Positions 23,301 to 30,785 of a stretch of DNA of 64,000 bases are shown piece by piece. Below the pieces are notes generated by a model. That model was given only the letters and a program-made list of their open reading frames with translations, was not told where the DNA came from and did not search any database. This DNA comes from Spirosoma sp. (GTDB lineage Bacteria; Bacteroidota; Bacteroidia; Cytophagales; Spirosomataceae). The stretch covers positions 897,648-961,647 of the forward strand of contig NZ_JAPLET010000022.1 of assembly GCF_026391055.1 (NCBI RefSeq), read 5' to 3'. Within the stretch, counting starts at the first letter, position 1. Each line of letters begins with the position of its first letter. The position numbers and the translations under genes are program-made.

Positions 23301-24256
23301 GTGTTAGGCAGAACCGGCACTCGGCCCGAACGGGCAAAACCCGAGCCCGAGCTTATCGAGCCGGTCCCGGTGCTTACAAAACTGGCATCGACAACCCCGC
23401 TCGAATCAAATCCATTTTTGCTGTAGGTGAGAAAGCTCGTTTTGTTGGGCGTAACGGCTTTCTCGACTAGCTTCTCGGTTGTAACCGTTAGATCGGCCGG
23501 AGCTCCTCCCTGTGCGACGACATCCCAAAACGTTAGATCGAAAGCGGCTCCCGAGGTTCCGCTCGTTTTGCGTCGGTAGGTGTTGCCTCCGCTCGATACG
23601 CCGTCTCCGGCTGCATAGTTGGTAAGCGGAGCCCAGGCTCCCCGCCAATTCAGGCCGACCGCTCCCCGGATGTCGGTTGCCTCGGCTAAACTGTCAACAA
23701 GCCCCAACGCTCCGACGTATTTCCCGGTTGCCGGTTTTCCCGTAAAGCCCCCGGTCCAGTCCCTAACCTGTTGAACCAGACGGAGCCCATCGGCAACGGT
23801 TGCGAGTACGGGAGTCCAGCCGAGTGTACCCTGAATAGCCGGGACAACCTCCTCGATTGCGGTTGCGTCGGTAAAATACCGGATTAAAATATCCGGTGCT
23901 ACCTGAGCCGAATACGAGGCCGAGGGCTCCACTCCGACAAAAGCGAGAACCCCGTTTAACTCGGTCCGGTTAAGGCTCGTATTAACGAGGGTAAAGCTAT
24001 ACCGTTTGCGGGTAAGGGAGGCTTTGTCGGCATCGGTAAGCAAAATCTCGAGCTCGTTAACATTCGTTCGGGTAATGCTTGGATTGAGCTTGGTTAAGAC
24101 CGAAATCCCGGCATACGAAACCCGGAGCTCGAAGGTTTGCCCGGAGACATCGAGCGGAGCCTCTCCACTATAAAACAGAATACGGAGTTTACAAACGTCC
24201 GCTTTAATACGCTCGGCCACGGCGTAAGGAATTAACGGCCTAGAGATTGCACTCAT
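20360..24256 (-). CDS. Tail fibre with SGNH esterase domain and duplicated module (1298 aa)
   Basis: The N-terminal 220 residues are beta-rich and probably attach to the tail; a Gly-rich linker follows. Two 170-residue modules (about 271-440 and 441-610) are near copies of each other, each with FARSGRVPVLPNTQYTLSG and AEKTAWNGKL, and a weaker third copy follows. Around residue 762, ILICGDSYSAG is SGNH block I, and GSHPGVRTN (about 928) fits block V with the catalytic His, so this is likely a carbohydrate O-deacetylase or esterase acting on the host surface. The C-terminal 300 residues are beta-rich, possibly receptor binding. The start overlaps the upstream stop by 4 nt. Confidence 0.8.
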   Translation of the reverse strand: MSAISRPLIPYAVAERIKADVCKLRILFYSGEAPLDVSGQTFELRVSYAGISVLTKLNPSITRTNVNELEILLTDADKASLTRKRYSFTLVNTSLNRTELNGVLAFVGVEPSASYSAQVAPDILIRYFTDATAIEEVVPAIQGTLGWTPVLATVADGLRLVQQVRDWTGGFTGKPATGKYVGALGLVDSLAEATDIRGAVGLNWRGAWAPLTNYAAGDGVSSGGNTYRRKTSGTSGAAFDLTFWDVVAQGGAPADLTVTTEKLVEKAVTPNKTSFLTYSKNGFDSSGVVDASFVSTGTGSISSGSGFARSGRVPVLPNTQYTLSGLIALTSAQFGMRFESASSALLDYYSAGKNGAFNFPLTFVTPANCTFIVFTIRHSSSVLTLAQASASIQLEAGAVATAYEGYGVKLTGARIDPGSLNQDASNQLVSTAEKTAWNGKLDGALRVLGKNGFDSSGVVDGSYVSTGAGAITATAGFARSGRVPVLPNTQYTLSGLIAVTSAQFGMRFESASSALLDYYSAGKNGAFSFPLTFTTPANCVFIVFTIRHSSSVLTLAQASASIQLEAGAVASAYEGYGYKLLNTRIDPSSLNQDTNNQLVSAAEKTAWNGKLSGSAVAYELVTSKNLANPATFTDGAYLETTGAVTTNAGYGYTDFIPVTEGLTYTGWDGTNGMRKTTFYNSSKGVVTGGSSNAITTFTVPAGVAFVRVSYYIAKKGTFQFEQAGAASSFQAYFSPQKTLTSVDGALIPTFTKTNKVTLADCERILICGDSYSAGSYQLNGKGYIYLLSMFTDWNVENYSKSGDRFDMILSRIKSNDATFHPSLGIRAFKGGGYAVLISYRNEFSGTITNTDQLNVYLANLEKVAEAVKNLGFRPIVSSEYFINSGSLGYLVQTALSEYCTRKGYVFADVAQRARILKGNEYPPFWLGSHPGVRTNALFWGPMLKYIQALPRPKAAIKLFRKRSSVSAASSTDLYFKNRTELNKLFKEININQYGLAPSVEKYYDDLTTLNGLGAVPSAKVYEYMSLINKESISFADYALARCVVNARAGNISSFRLILSDPSVTVFVQDATNLQWVQLTSSTVSGVVGFGLNDPQTQVNYDVVTFLLYKAGGFALTDIYYEWAGVEGKDLTQIALPVDLATPELLTTTNISSPLSGWTATGSLTPTTPIDNSLPIGADKVVTLSSNNYLSQVVNFSTETERTRKVQIKLTARNNPPIYASSGNYPEGSSITADTYDLTTLVCELELNSLNVLTFSRQVGLHWTEVFIEVQLPPNTPSLTLRIKAESPTEFCKASVKVE
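22427..23446 (-). repeat. Tandem 510-bp duplication in the tail fibre gene
   Basis: 22,427-22,936 and 22,937-23,446 are near-identical in DNA and protein; for example the segment ending CCATTCCAGG recurs exactly 510 bp apart (22,431 and 22,941). The low divergence suggests a recent duplication or ongoing recombination. Confidence 0.85.
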
Positions 24257-24807
24257 AAATAATTTTTATAATCAGTTTGGTAGGTAATGCGTGAATACGG
24301 GAGCAACGTCTCGAGGTCGGCATCCTCGAGCCTAAAGGCCGGATGCCAAGAGCGGCCGGAGAGGGAAATCCGAATCGAGCTCGTTTCGACAATGGCTCTT
24401 GTTAAAAATAAGTCGAGGCCCCGCCCCGGCTCTCCCGAAACGAATACCCCGCCGTTACGGTCCTCGCAAATGGCGAGCCATCGCCGAGCCTGGTTGCGGT
24501 GCAGAAAAGCGAGGAGGTCGGTCTCGTTTTTTGGGAGCATTGCCTCGATTGTCATGGTATAGACCGGCCCCTCGGCTCCCCTGGTAAGAATCTCCTCGAA
24601 CGAGCCTCCTCCGGCCGGAAAGTTAAGCCGACTAACCTCGGCCTCCTCGGTAGTGGGTAAGCCCGAGGCCGGGACCGTAAAGGCCTCCCCGCTCGAAAAG
24701 AGCTCCGGGTCGAGAACTCCGAGGACCTCATCGATTGGAATAAGCCAAAGCCGAGCGAGAAAGCCACTGTTAACCCCGCCCGAGTTACCGTAAACGTTTG
24801 TTTCCAT
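24253..24807 (-). CDS. Tail-associated hypothetical protein (184 aa)
   Basis: Begins METNVYGNSGGVNSGFLARLWLIPID. The centre has strands (GPVYTMTIEAMLPKNETDLLAFLH) and RWLAICEDRNGGVFVSGEPGRGLDLF, similar in feel to distal-tail or baseplate proteins. It lies between fibre and tape-measure regions and begins its own unit behind a terminator and promoter-like element 8. Confidence 0.6.
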   Translation of the reverse strand: METNVYGNSGGVNSGFLARLWLIPIDEVLGVLDPELFSSGEAFTVPASGLPTTEEAEVSRLNFPAGGGSFEEILTRGAEGPVYTMTIEAMLPKNETDLLAFLHRNQARRWLAICEDRNGGVFVSGEPGRGLDLFLTRAIVETSSIRISLSGRSWHPAFRLEDADLETLLPYSRITYQTDYKNYL

Positions 24808-24812
24808 GCTAC

Positions 24813-24846
24813 GAAATTCGCACCTCGCTCTCCTTCCGAAAAGGAC
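24813..24846 (-). promoter_or_regulatory. Two-part phage element 8
   Basis: Minus strand GTCCTTTTCGG, then TTTC one base nearer than in the other copies, 5 nt before the start at 24,807. It lies just after the terminator 24,882-24,918. Confidence 0.5.
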
Positions 24847-24881
24847 GCAAAAACGGCCCTTTCCCGGGAGGCCTAAACAGC

Positions 24882-24918
24882 AAAAAAGCGGCCCTACATG
24901 GTGTAGAGCCGCTTTTTT
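24882..24918. terminator. Strong terminator
   Basis: A6 then GCGGCCCTACA / TGTAGAGCCGC (one mismatch) then T6, usable on both strands. Confidence 0.9.
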
Positions 24919-24931
24919 GGCAATCCCGAGA

Positions 24932-25003
24932 CCGGACTTTACCGGCTTAAGCCGGACTTTTTACGTTCGGCCCGGACTTTACCGGCTTAAGCCGGACTTT
25001 TTA
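24932..25003. repeat. Two 32-bp direct repeats, each with a palindrome
   Basis: 24,932-24,963 and 24,972-25,003 are identical, each containing CCGGCTTAAGCCGG. The second copy includes the stop codon of the 25,463 gene. Spacing is 40 bp. They lie just before a terminator and could be operators or RNA structures. Confidence 0.7.
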
Positions 25004-25463
25004 GGGAAAATTTCTTTTTATTTTTTTTGTCAACCCGGAGTAAATAATCCCGGTAAATTTTCCGAACCGTTTCCCATTCGAGTTCAATATCGGGCTGAAT
25101 GTCGTACCGAGCGAGAAAGTTTCGGATGTAAGTCGAGTAATCGCCCCCGGCTAAATAGTGAACCGAGCGAACCTCGGAAATTAACGTCCGGCGAAAAATC
25201 TCGTCCAACTGTCGAACGAAATCCGGGTACTTTTCGAGCGGGACCTCGTAAGCCTTTTCCCGGCAATAGTAGGTAATTACGAGCGTTGTCCCGGTTGGCT
25301 TTTCGGGTGTAATGACAAACGGAATCGAGCGGCTTGCCAGGTGAATCATCCGGCCGATTTCGTTCCACTTTTCAATGTGAACGACTCCGTTTTCTCCGTC
25401 GAACTCGCCCTCGATAAACTTCTTTAAATACTTTGGAACGGATAAGGTTAATTTTTTGAGCAT
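24987..25463 (-). CDS. Hypothetical tail-region protein (158 aa)
   Basis: Begins MLKKLTLSVPKYLKKFIEGEF, basic and aromatic; the C-terminus is very Lys-rich (RVDKKNKKKFSLKSPA). Beta strands in the middle (TGTTLVITYYCREKAYEVPL). Found directly after the tape-measure gene; a chaperone or DNA-binding regulator are both possible. Not recognised. Confidence 0.6.
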   Translation of the reverse strand: MLKKLTLSVPKYLKKFIEGEFDGENGVVHIEKWNEIGRMIHLASRSIPFVITPEKPTGTTLVITYYCREKAYEVPLEKYPDFVRQLDEIFRRTLISEVRSVHYLAGGDYSTYIRNFLARYDIQPDIELEWETVRKIYRDYLLRVDKKNKKKFSLKSPA

Positions 25464-25502
25464 TGTAATGGTTTGGCATAATCATCTTTCTAGCTCGGTA
25501 AT

Positions 25503-25531
25503 GGGAGGAGCTTAAAGATACGGCTCCTCCC
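25503..25531 (-). terminator. Hairpin after the tape-measure gene
   Basis: GGGAGGAGC ... GCTCCTCCC stem between the tape-measure stop and the next start, no strong U-tract. Confidence 0.6.
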
Positions 25532-25548
25532 CTGAATTGCCAAATTTT

Positions 25549-28500
25549 TTACTTGCCTGAAAAGCTCGAAATTGAACTAATTAACGCGTCCAGCTTTCCG
25601 GCGTTATTGGTTCCGTAAACGGCTCCGGTTGTCGAGTTAGCCGCGTCCCGAACCTGATAGACCGCTCCCTCGACCGCGTTAATCGAGCCGCGTAAACTGC
25701 TTACCTGGTAGGCCATTGAATCAAGGCCTTTCTTTGTCTCGCTTGCCAGATTGCCCAGAGCCTGATCGGTTTGTTTTCCTTCCCGCTCGGTTACGGTAAC
25801 GACATCCTGCGAGAGCTCCTCGAGGCTTTTCTTTGTCTCCTCGGAGAGCGTCTCGATTGCCTTAACGACATCGCTCGACATTTCCTCGAATCCCTTTTTT
25901 GTGTCGCTCGTCAGGTCCGAGAACCCTTTCGAGAGATTGCTCGCAAGGAGGGCAAACGAAAGCCGTTGTTGAGCCGATAGAGCCTCGAGGCCCCGGTCAT
26001 TTGTCGAGCTCGAGCTTTTAAGGCCGCTTATGATGTCGGCCGAGGCTTTGGCAATGGCTTTGCCGAGATCGTCGTTAAGCATCATTAAGCCGTTTTTATT
26101 ACTCTGAATTAACAGAGAAACTAAACTCTCGCGTTGCTTGGCATGGTCCGAGAGCGTCTCGGAGAGGGCTTTCGCTCGCTCGGCCGAGTGCGTATCGCTT
26201 AGCGTTATGGCGTTGAGGAGATCGGCTAAAAGCCGGAGTTGCTCGCGTCCCTGCGCCTGTGCGATTGCGACCTCCGAATCGGCCGAAACGCTCGAGAGGC
26301 TCGGATCGGTTGCCCCCTCGTACATTCCCCCATCCTCGTAAAAGCCTCGTTTGCCGCTTGCCGGTTTGCTCCGCTTAACGCCCCCATACAGAAACATATC
26401 TTTCGACCAGTAACCCGAGTCGAGAATCCCGCCGTTACGGAGAGCCGGTCCCCGAAAATCGGTAACGGGTTTACTCCGTCTCCCCGGTGTTCTGGCGTTA
26501 CTAAACATCCGTTGAATGAGCGGCAAATTAGCGGCCGTTTGCTCTCTCGAGATTATAGCCTCGTCTCCTTCCATTTCGCCCGTTTCCTGTCCCGTTGCGC
26601 GGTCAACGAGGGCAATCCCGCCCGAACCAGGACGCGAGCCGTGTCGGCCTCCGCTCGCAATAAAGCCCCCATGCCGAAACTGTGGAGCCTCCTGTCTTTT
26701 TATCATGGCGACCTGTACCCCTGTCATTACTGCGCTCATTGCGGCAAACACTAAATTGGCCGGCCAAAAGCTCGAGGCTAAGGCTTTCAGCGTTGCGAGG
26801 GCTCCCGTAATCAAGGCCGAGGCAATGTCGGCTTTCTTTTGGGCTTCCCATTGTTTCCGCTTTGCGGCTGCTTCCATCAATCGGGCTTTCTCGTTTTCAG
26901 CCTCGATTTGCCGGTTAAGCTCTTTCTGGTTTTGTATCCGGGTTTGCTTTTCGGCCTCGACTTTCTTTAGCTTTTCCCGCTTCTCTTTCTCGGCCTCCTC
27001 GATTGCCTTATCCGCCTGCTCCTTAGCGAGCCGAATCTTTTCTTTCTGGTCCTCTTTGGCTTTGTCCAGGATTGCCTTTGCTGCTTTCTGGTCTCCGTTC
27101 TTAACGGCTTCGATTGCCTTAAGCTCGGCCTCGGCCTGATCGTTGGCGAGCTCGGTTTTTAGCCGAGCCGTGTCTTTGGCAAGCTCGCTTTGTGCTTTAG
27201 CGGTGTCTTTGGCTTGCTCGATTTTAACCTTTGCCTCATCCTCGGCGAGCTTTTTCTCCTGGTCGAACTTATCCCGAGCCTCTGCGAGTAGCTGCTTACG
27301 GGTTGCCTGGTCGATGTCTTTTCGCTGGTTTATGGCTGCGATTTCCGCGTCCCGAGTAGCCTCGGCCGCGTCGATACGCTCGAGCTTCGCGTTTGTTGCC
27401 GATTTAATCGCTTCTTTCTCGGCTTGCTTAGCGGCCTCGATTGTCGCCTTTGCCTCGCTTTGAGCGGCCTCGATTGATTCCTCGGCTTGCTGCTTAGCGG
27501 CCGAGGCTTTCTCGTCTGCGTTCTCCTTATAGCCCGAGAGTTGCTCCTCGAGTTTTCGCTTTTCCTCCGAGCTCGAGAGTTGCCGGTATTGGCTTTCGAG
27601 GTCCGAAATCGTCCGCTCGGAGGCATCTTTGATCGTTTGTATTTTGGTGTTGCTCTCCTGCGTAACCCGTTGTTTCTCGAACTCGGCCGCGTCCTGAGCC
27701 GCTTTCTCAAGTTGGATTTGCTCGTTAAGGAGCTTAACCTTTGCGTCCCTTTCCCGTTGGGCTTCTGCGATTGCCCGATCTGTTTTTTGTTGTTCGAGCT
27801 TGAGAAGAAAGCCAACGGCCGCTTGAGCCATTTGTCCAACGGCTTCATACTTTGCCATATTCTGAGCAAGCCGTTTTTGCCATGCCGACTTTTCGCCCTC
27901 GAACATCTTATCCGCGTTCTCGATAAAGCCGTTTAAGTCGAATTTAAGCAGCGCGGAAAACGCGTTCGAGGCCGCTCCCCATTGGCTTTTTTTCTTCTCC
28001 TGTAGCTCCTCGTTAATTTTGGCTATTGCGTCGGTGTGCTTTTTGGCTGCGAGTTGCCGCTCGTTATCGTATCGGTTTTCGATAGCCTCGAGAGCTCTCC
28101 GTAATTGCTCTTTATCGGTTATCTCCCGAGCCGCTTTCGCTTTCTCGGCCGACTCCTCCGCGTCTAGTCGCTCTTTGGTTAAGCGGTAAATCGAGTTTTC
28201 CCGGTCCCGATGGATTGCCTCGAGCTTTTTGGCGTTGCCTTTCGCCATAAGCTCCCGCCAATCGAGGAGCGCGGCCTCGGCTTGCTTTTCGGCCTCAATA
28301 ATGGCTTTCTCGGCCTCGAGTCGCTTCTTATCGGCCTCCTCCTCGGCTTTCTTTCGCTTCTCGGCAAACTCGGCCGCCGTTTTGGTTATGTCGGCTTTTA
28401 GCTTTTTGTCGAGGGCTGCGAGTTGCTTATTTTTAATCTCCTCGCTCGCTACGGATTTGCGAATCTCCTCGGCCTCCTGGTCACGTTTCGCCATGAGCTT

Positions 28501-30114
28501 GACAAACTCGCGTTGCATCTCGTCTTTAATGCTTGCGATGTGTGTCTCGGCCTCTAGTTTGGCGATGTCCTCGAGGGCTTTTTCGTTGGCTTTCTTAACG
28601 TCCTCGAGAGCTTTCTCCTCGGCTTTGGCTTCTTTCTTACGAGCTTTCTCGGCTTCTTTTTCCCGCTTCTCGAGGGCTTTCTTTTGCTCGTCGGTTAAGC
28701 CCTTTTGATATTTGGCTCCCTGATCTTTCCCGGCAAATTCGGCCTTTTCGGTTGCGGCTTTATCGGTCCAAATACCTGCAACGGCCGAGGCTGCGCTTTT
28801 GGCGTTGGTCTTTACCTGGTTGATTGCCGCCGTTGCTCCGGCTTTGGTTTGCTCCCAGGCTTTGGCCGAGGCCTCGAAATTGCCCGAGAGAAATTCCTTA
28901 ATCGCTACGCCCATATTTTTCATTACTCCGGCCGAGGAGATATAAAAATCCATGAGCGTTTTCTGATAGCCGACAACGGCCGTAACGAGCGTTACAATCA
29001 CATTTACCAGAGCTTTAACAATGGGAATCCCGGCGTTAAGGCCTTGTAAAATGAGGGTAAAAACCGGCCGGAATTTCTCCCCGAGCTCAACCTTTAACGC
29101 GTCGAAATTATCCTCGAGGTTGGAGGCTTGCCCCCCGAGGGTTTGCATCATAGTCGAGTTTTGGCCGAGTACTCCCGGCATTTTGCCGAACGCGATAAGA
29201 GCTCCGTTGATAGCCTCCGGCGTATTCTTAACGGTCTGGTTCATGCCCTTGAAAGAGAGCGAGACGGTATCGCCCGATTTGGAGGCTTTAATCCCAAATT
29301 CTTTCAACCGCTCAAATTCGCCCGTTGACGCGTCGAGCGCGGCCTCGACCAATTGGTCGAACTCTTTGCCCTGCGAGGCCGCAAGGTCGGTTAACGAGAT
29401 CATCTCGGCTTTACTCGGCCGGAGCCCCCGGTTAACCATTTTTACATAGCCGTCCGTAAGCTGATCGACCGTAAAGACCGTATTCTTAGCGAGGTCCTTA
29501 AGCGCCGACATCGAGTTTTTGGCCTCCTTCTCGCTCCCTAAAGCGGTCTCGAGCACTTTGCCGTATTTCTCGAATTTGGCCGTCGTCTCAAAAATGGCTT
29601 TGCCGATGTCGATAACGTAGCCGACAATTTGGAGCGCAACAAAGGCTTGCATCGCTTTGGCAACCAGGCCGACCCCTCCGCCGATTTTTTGCCAAAGGCT
29701 CGGCTGTCCGAGGCCCTCTCCTGTCTTTCGGATACTGTCGGCCTCATCCTTTACTTTTTTGAATTGCCGCTCGGCCTCTCCAAGTTGTTTGGAGGCTTTA
29801 ACAAATGCCTCCGTTCCCTCCCTTGTGCCTTTTAGCTCCCGGTTAAGGTCCTTTATCCGGCTTTGTAATTGGCCGTAAGTCAAAGTCGTGATGTCTACCT
29901 CTTTCTTAAGGTTCTTCGTTTCGGTCTGTACGTCCTTAAGCTCGGCTTTGTATTTTTTCCACTCCTCGGAGCCTTTCCCTCCGTTTTTTTCGATGTCCTT
30001 AAGCGTAGTACGGAGCTCCTTCGCTTTGGTGTCGAGTTGCGCTAAATCGTTGGCAAAATCTTTCGAGTCGGCCCTCAGTTTTAGCGTTGCGGTTTCGTTT
30101 AGTTGAACGGCCAT
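25549..30114 (-). CDS. Tail tape measure protein (1521 aa)
   Basis: The longest gene. The N-terminus is a helical domain with a hydrophobic segment (AFVALQIVGYVIDIGKAIF), then a TP901-like core region (residues about 190-440) with further hydrophobic helices, then about 550 residues of charged Lys/Glu/Ala coiled coil, and a C-terminal part with Ser/Lys-rich repeated STNDRGLEALS and ETKKGLEEL-type helices. This is typical of tape measures that set tail length: 1521 residues at 1.5 angstrom per residue implies a tail near 230 nm, i.e. a siphovirus. The start shares one base with the previous stop. Confidence 0.9.
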   Translation of the reverse strand: MAVQLNETATLKLRADSKDFANDLAQLDTKAKELRTTLKDIEKNGGKGSEEWKKYKAELKDVQTETKNLKKEVDITTLTYGQLQSRIKDLNRELKGTREGTEAFVKASKQLGEAERQFKKVKDEADSIRKTGEGLGQPSLWQKIGGGVGLVAKAMQAFVALQIVGYVIDIGKAIFETTAKFEKYGKVLETALGSEKEAKNSMSALKDLAKNTVFTVDQLTDGYVKMVNRGLRPSKAEMISLTDLAASQGKEFDQLVEAALDASTGEFERLKEFGIKASKSGDTVSLSFKGMNQTVKNTPEAINGALIAFGKMPGVLGQNSTMMQTLGGQASNLEDNFDALKVELGEKFRPVFTLILQGLNAGIPIVKALVNVIVTLVTAVVGYQKTLMDFYISSAGVMKNMGVAIKEFLSGNFEASAKAWEQTKAGATAAINQVKTNAKSAASAVAGIWTDKAATEKAEFAGKDQGAKYQKGLTDEQKKALEKREKEAEKARKKEAKAEEKALEDVKKANEKALEDIAKLEAETHIASIKDEMQREFVKLMAKRDQEAEEIRKSVASEEIKNKQLAALDKKLKADITKTAAEFAEKRKKAEEEADKKRLEAEKAIIEAEKQAEAALLDWRELMAKGNAKKLEAIHRDRENSIYRLTKERLDAEESAEKAKAAREITDKEQLRRALEAIENRYDNERQLAAKKHTDAIAKINEELQEKKKSQWGAASNAFSALLKFDLNGFIENADKMFEGEKSAWQKRLAQNMAKYEAVGQMAQAAVGFLLKLEQQKTDRAIAEAQRERDAKVKLLNEQIQLEKAAQDAAEFEKQRVTQESNTKIQTIKDASERTISDLESQYRQLSSSEEKRKLEEQLSGYKENADEKASAAKQQAEESIEAAQSEAKATIEAAKQAEKEAIKSATNAKLERIDAAEATRDAEIAAINQRKDIDQATRKQLLAEARDKFDQEKKLAEDEAKVKIEQAKDTAKAQSELAKDTARLKTELANDQAEAELKAIEAVKNGDQKAAKAILDKAKEDQKEKIRLAKEQADKAIEEAEKEKREKLKKVEAEKQTRIQNQKELNRQIEAENEKARLMEAAAKRKQWEAQKKADIASALITGALATLKALASSFWPANLVFAAMSAVMTGVQVAMIKRQEAPQFRHGGFIASGGRHGSRPGSGGIALVDRATGQETGEMEGDEAIISREQTAANLPLIQRMFSNARTPGRRSKPVTDFRGPALRNGGILDSGYWSKDMFLYGGVKRSKPASGKRGFYEDGGMYEGATDPSLSSVSADSEVAIAQAQGREQLRLLADLLNAITLSDTHSAERAKALSETLSDHAKQRESLVSLLIQSNKNGLMMLNDDLGKAIAKASADIISGLKSSSSTNDRGLEALSAQQRLSFALLASNLSKGFSDLTSDTKKGFEEMSSDVVKAIETLSEETKKSLEELSQDVVTVTEREGKQTDQALGNLASETKKGLDSMAYQVSSLRGSINAVEGAVYQVRDAANSTTGAVYGTNNAGKLDALISSISSFSGK

Positions 30115-30677
30115 TATTCAGAAAAAAGTAGTTTAATCCCTCGCATTGCGGTCACATTGGTTTGGTCGGTAAGGTCCCGAAAGAGGTACGGGAGCACATC
30201 GGAGAGGAGCGGGTCGGAGTAAATGCCCCGGTAGCCTCTCGAGACGTTGGGGAGCCGTTGCTTATTCATTTTGATACCCCAGGCAATACGCTCGATTGCG
30301 GCCATTTCAGTGGCCGGTTTTACGCCCTGCGGGTAGCCGGGAATAAAAGCGAACTTGTTAAGGCCGAGAGCCTCGACAAAGGCCTCCATTGCCTCGAGCG
30401 GAGGGGTCCGGGTATATTTCATCGAACGGAGGTCCCGGAGCCGGAAATAATCGACCATTTCGAGCCGAGCCTCAACGTAGCCGTCGCCCATCTCGGCAGC
30501 GTACCGTTTAAAGGAGTCGAGCATTTCTCCGGTCAGGGTTAGACCGGCCGCTCGAGCCCTTGCTTTAAATGCCTCCTCGGCTTTAACGAGGTAGCTTTCG
30601 AGGATTTTAGCCGCGTCCCGGTTGGTCGTTAACCAGACCGCCCGAGCGTCTCCCCGTATTCCTGTTGCGCTTTCCAT
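30114..30677 (-). CDS. Hypothetical tail protein upstream of tape measure (187 aa)
   Basis: Mostly helical, with ATKILESYLVKAEEAFKARARAAGL-type segments, and AERIAWGIKMNKQRLPNVSRGYRGIYSDPLL in the C-terminal half. The position before the tape measure suggests a tail assembly chaperone, neck or completion role. The unit starts with two-part element 7. Confidence 0.55.
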   Translation of the reverse strand: MESATGIRGDARAVWLTTNRDAAKILESYLVKAEEAFKARARAAGLTLTGEMLDSFKRYAAEMGDGYVEARLEMVDYFRLRDLRSMKYTRTPPLEAMEAFVEALGLNKFAFIPGYPQGVKPATEMAAIERIAWGIKMNKQRLPNVSRGYRGIYSDPLLSDVLPYLFRDLTDQTNVTAMRGIKLLFSE

Positions 30678-30690
30678 GCTTATTTTTTTG

Positions 30691-30725
30691 GAAAGCTAAA
30701 TCCGGTCAGAGACCCCAAAAAGGAC
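30691..30725 (-). promoter_or_regulatory. Two-part phage element 7
   Basis: Minus strand GTCCTTTTTGG, 24 bp, TTTC, 13 nt before the start at 30,677; directly follows the terminator 30,727-30,758. Confidence 0.55.
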
Positions 30726-30726
30726 G

Positions 30727-30758
30727 TAAAAAAGCCCCGGCTTTCTCGGCCGGGGCTT
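30727..30758 (-). terminator. Terminator after the 30,786 gene
   Basis: GAAGCCCCGGC / GCCGGGGCTTTTTT hairpin on the minus strand with a clean T-run. Confidence 0.9.
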
Positions 30759-30785
30759 CTCGATTAGGGATAAACGTACTTGCAC

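Noticed and set aside
24932..25003. CRISPR-like array
   Set aside because: Only two repeat copies with a palindrome and an 8-bp interval; no spacers and no cas genes.
26516..28708. Several long plus-strand frames opposite the tape measure
   Set aside because: They are the complement of Lys/Glu/Ala-rich codons, giving Ser/Phe/Leu-rich chains; no start signals. Shadows of the real gene.
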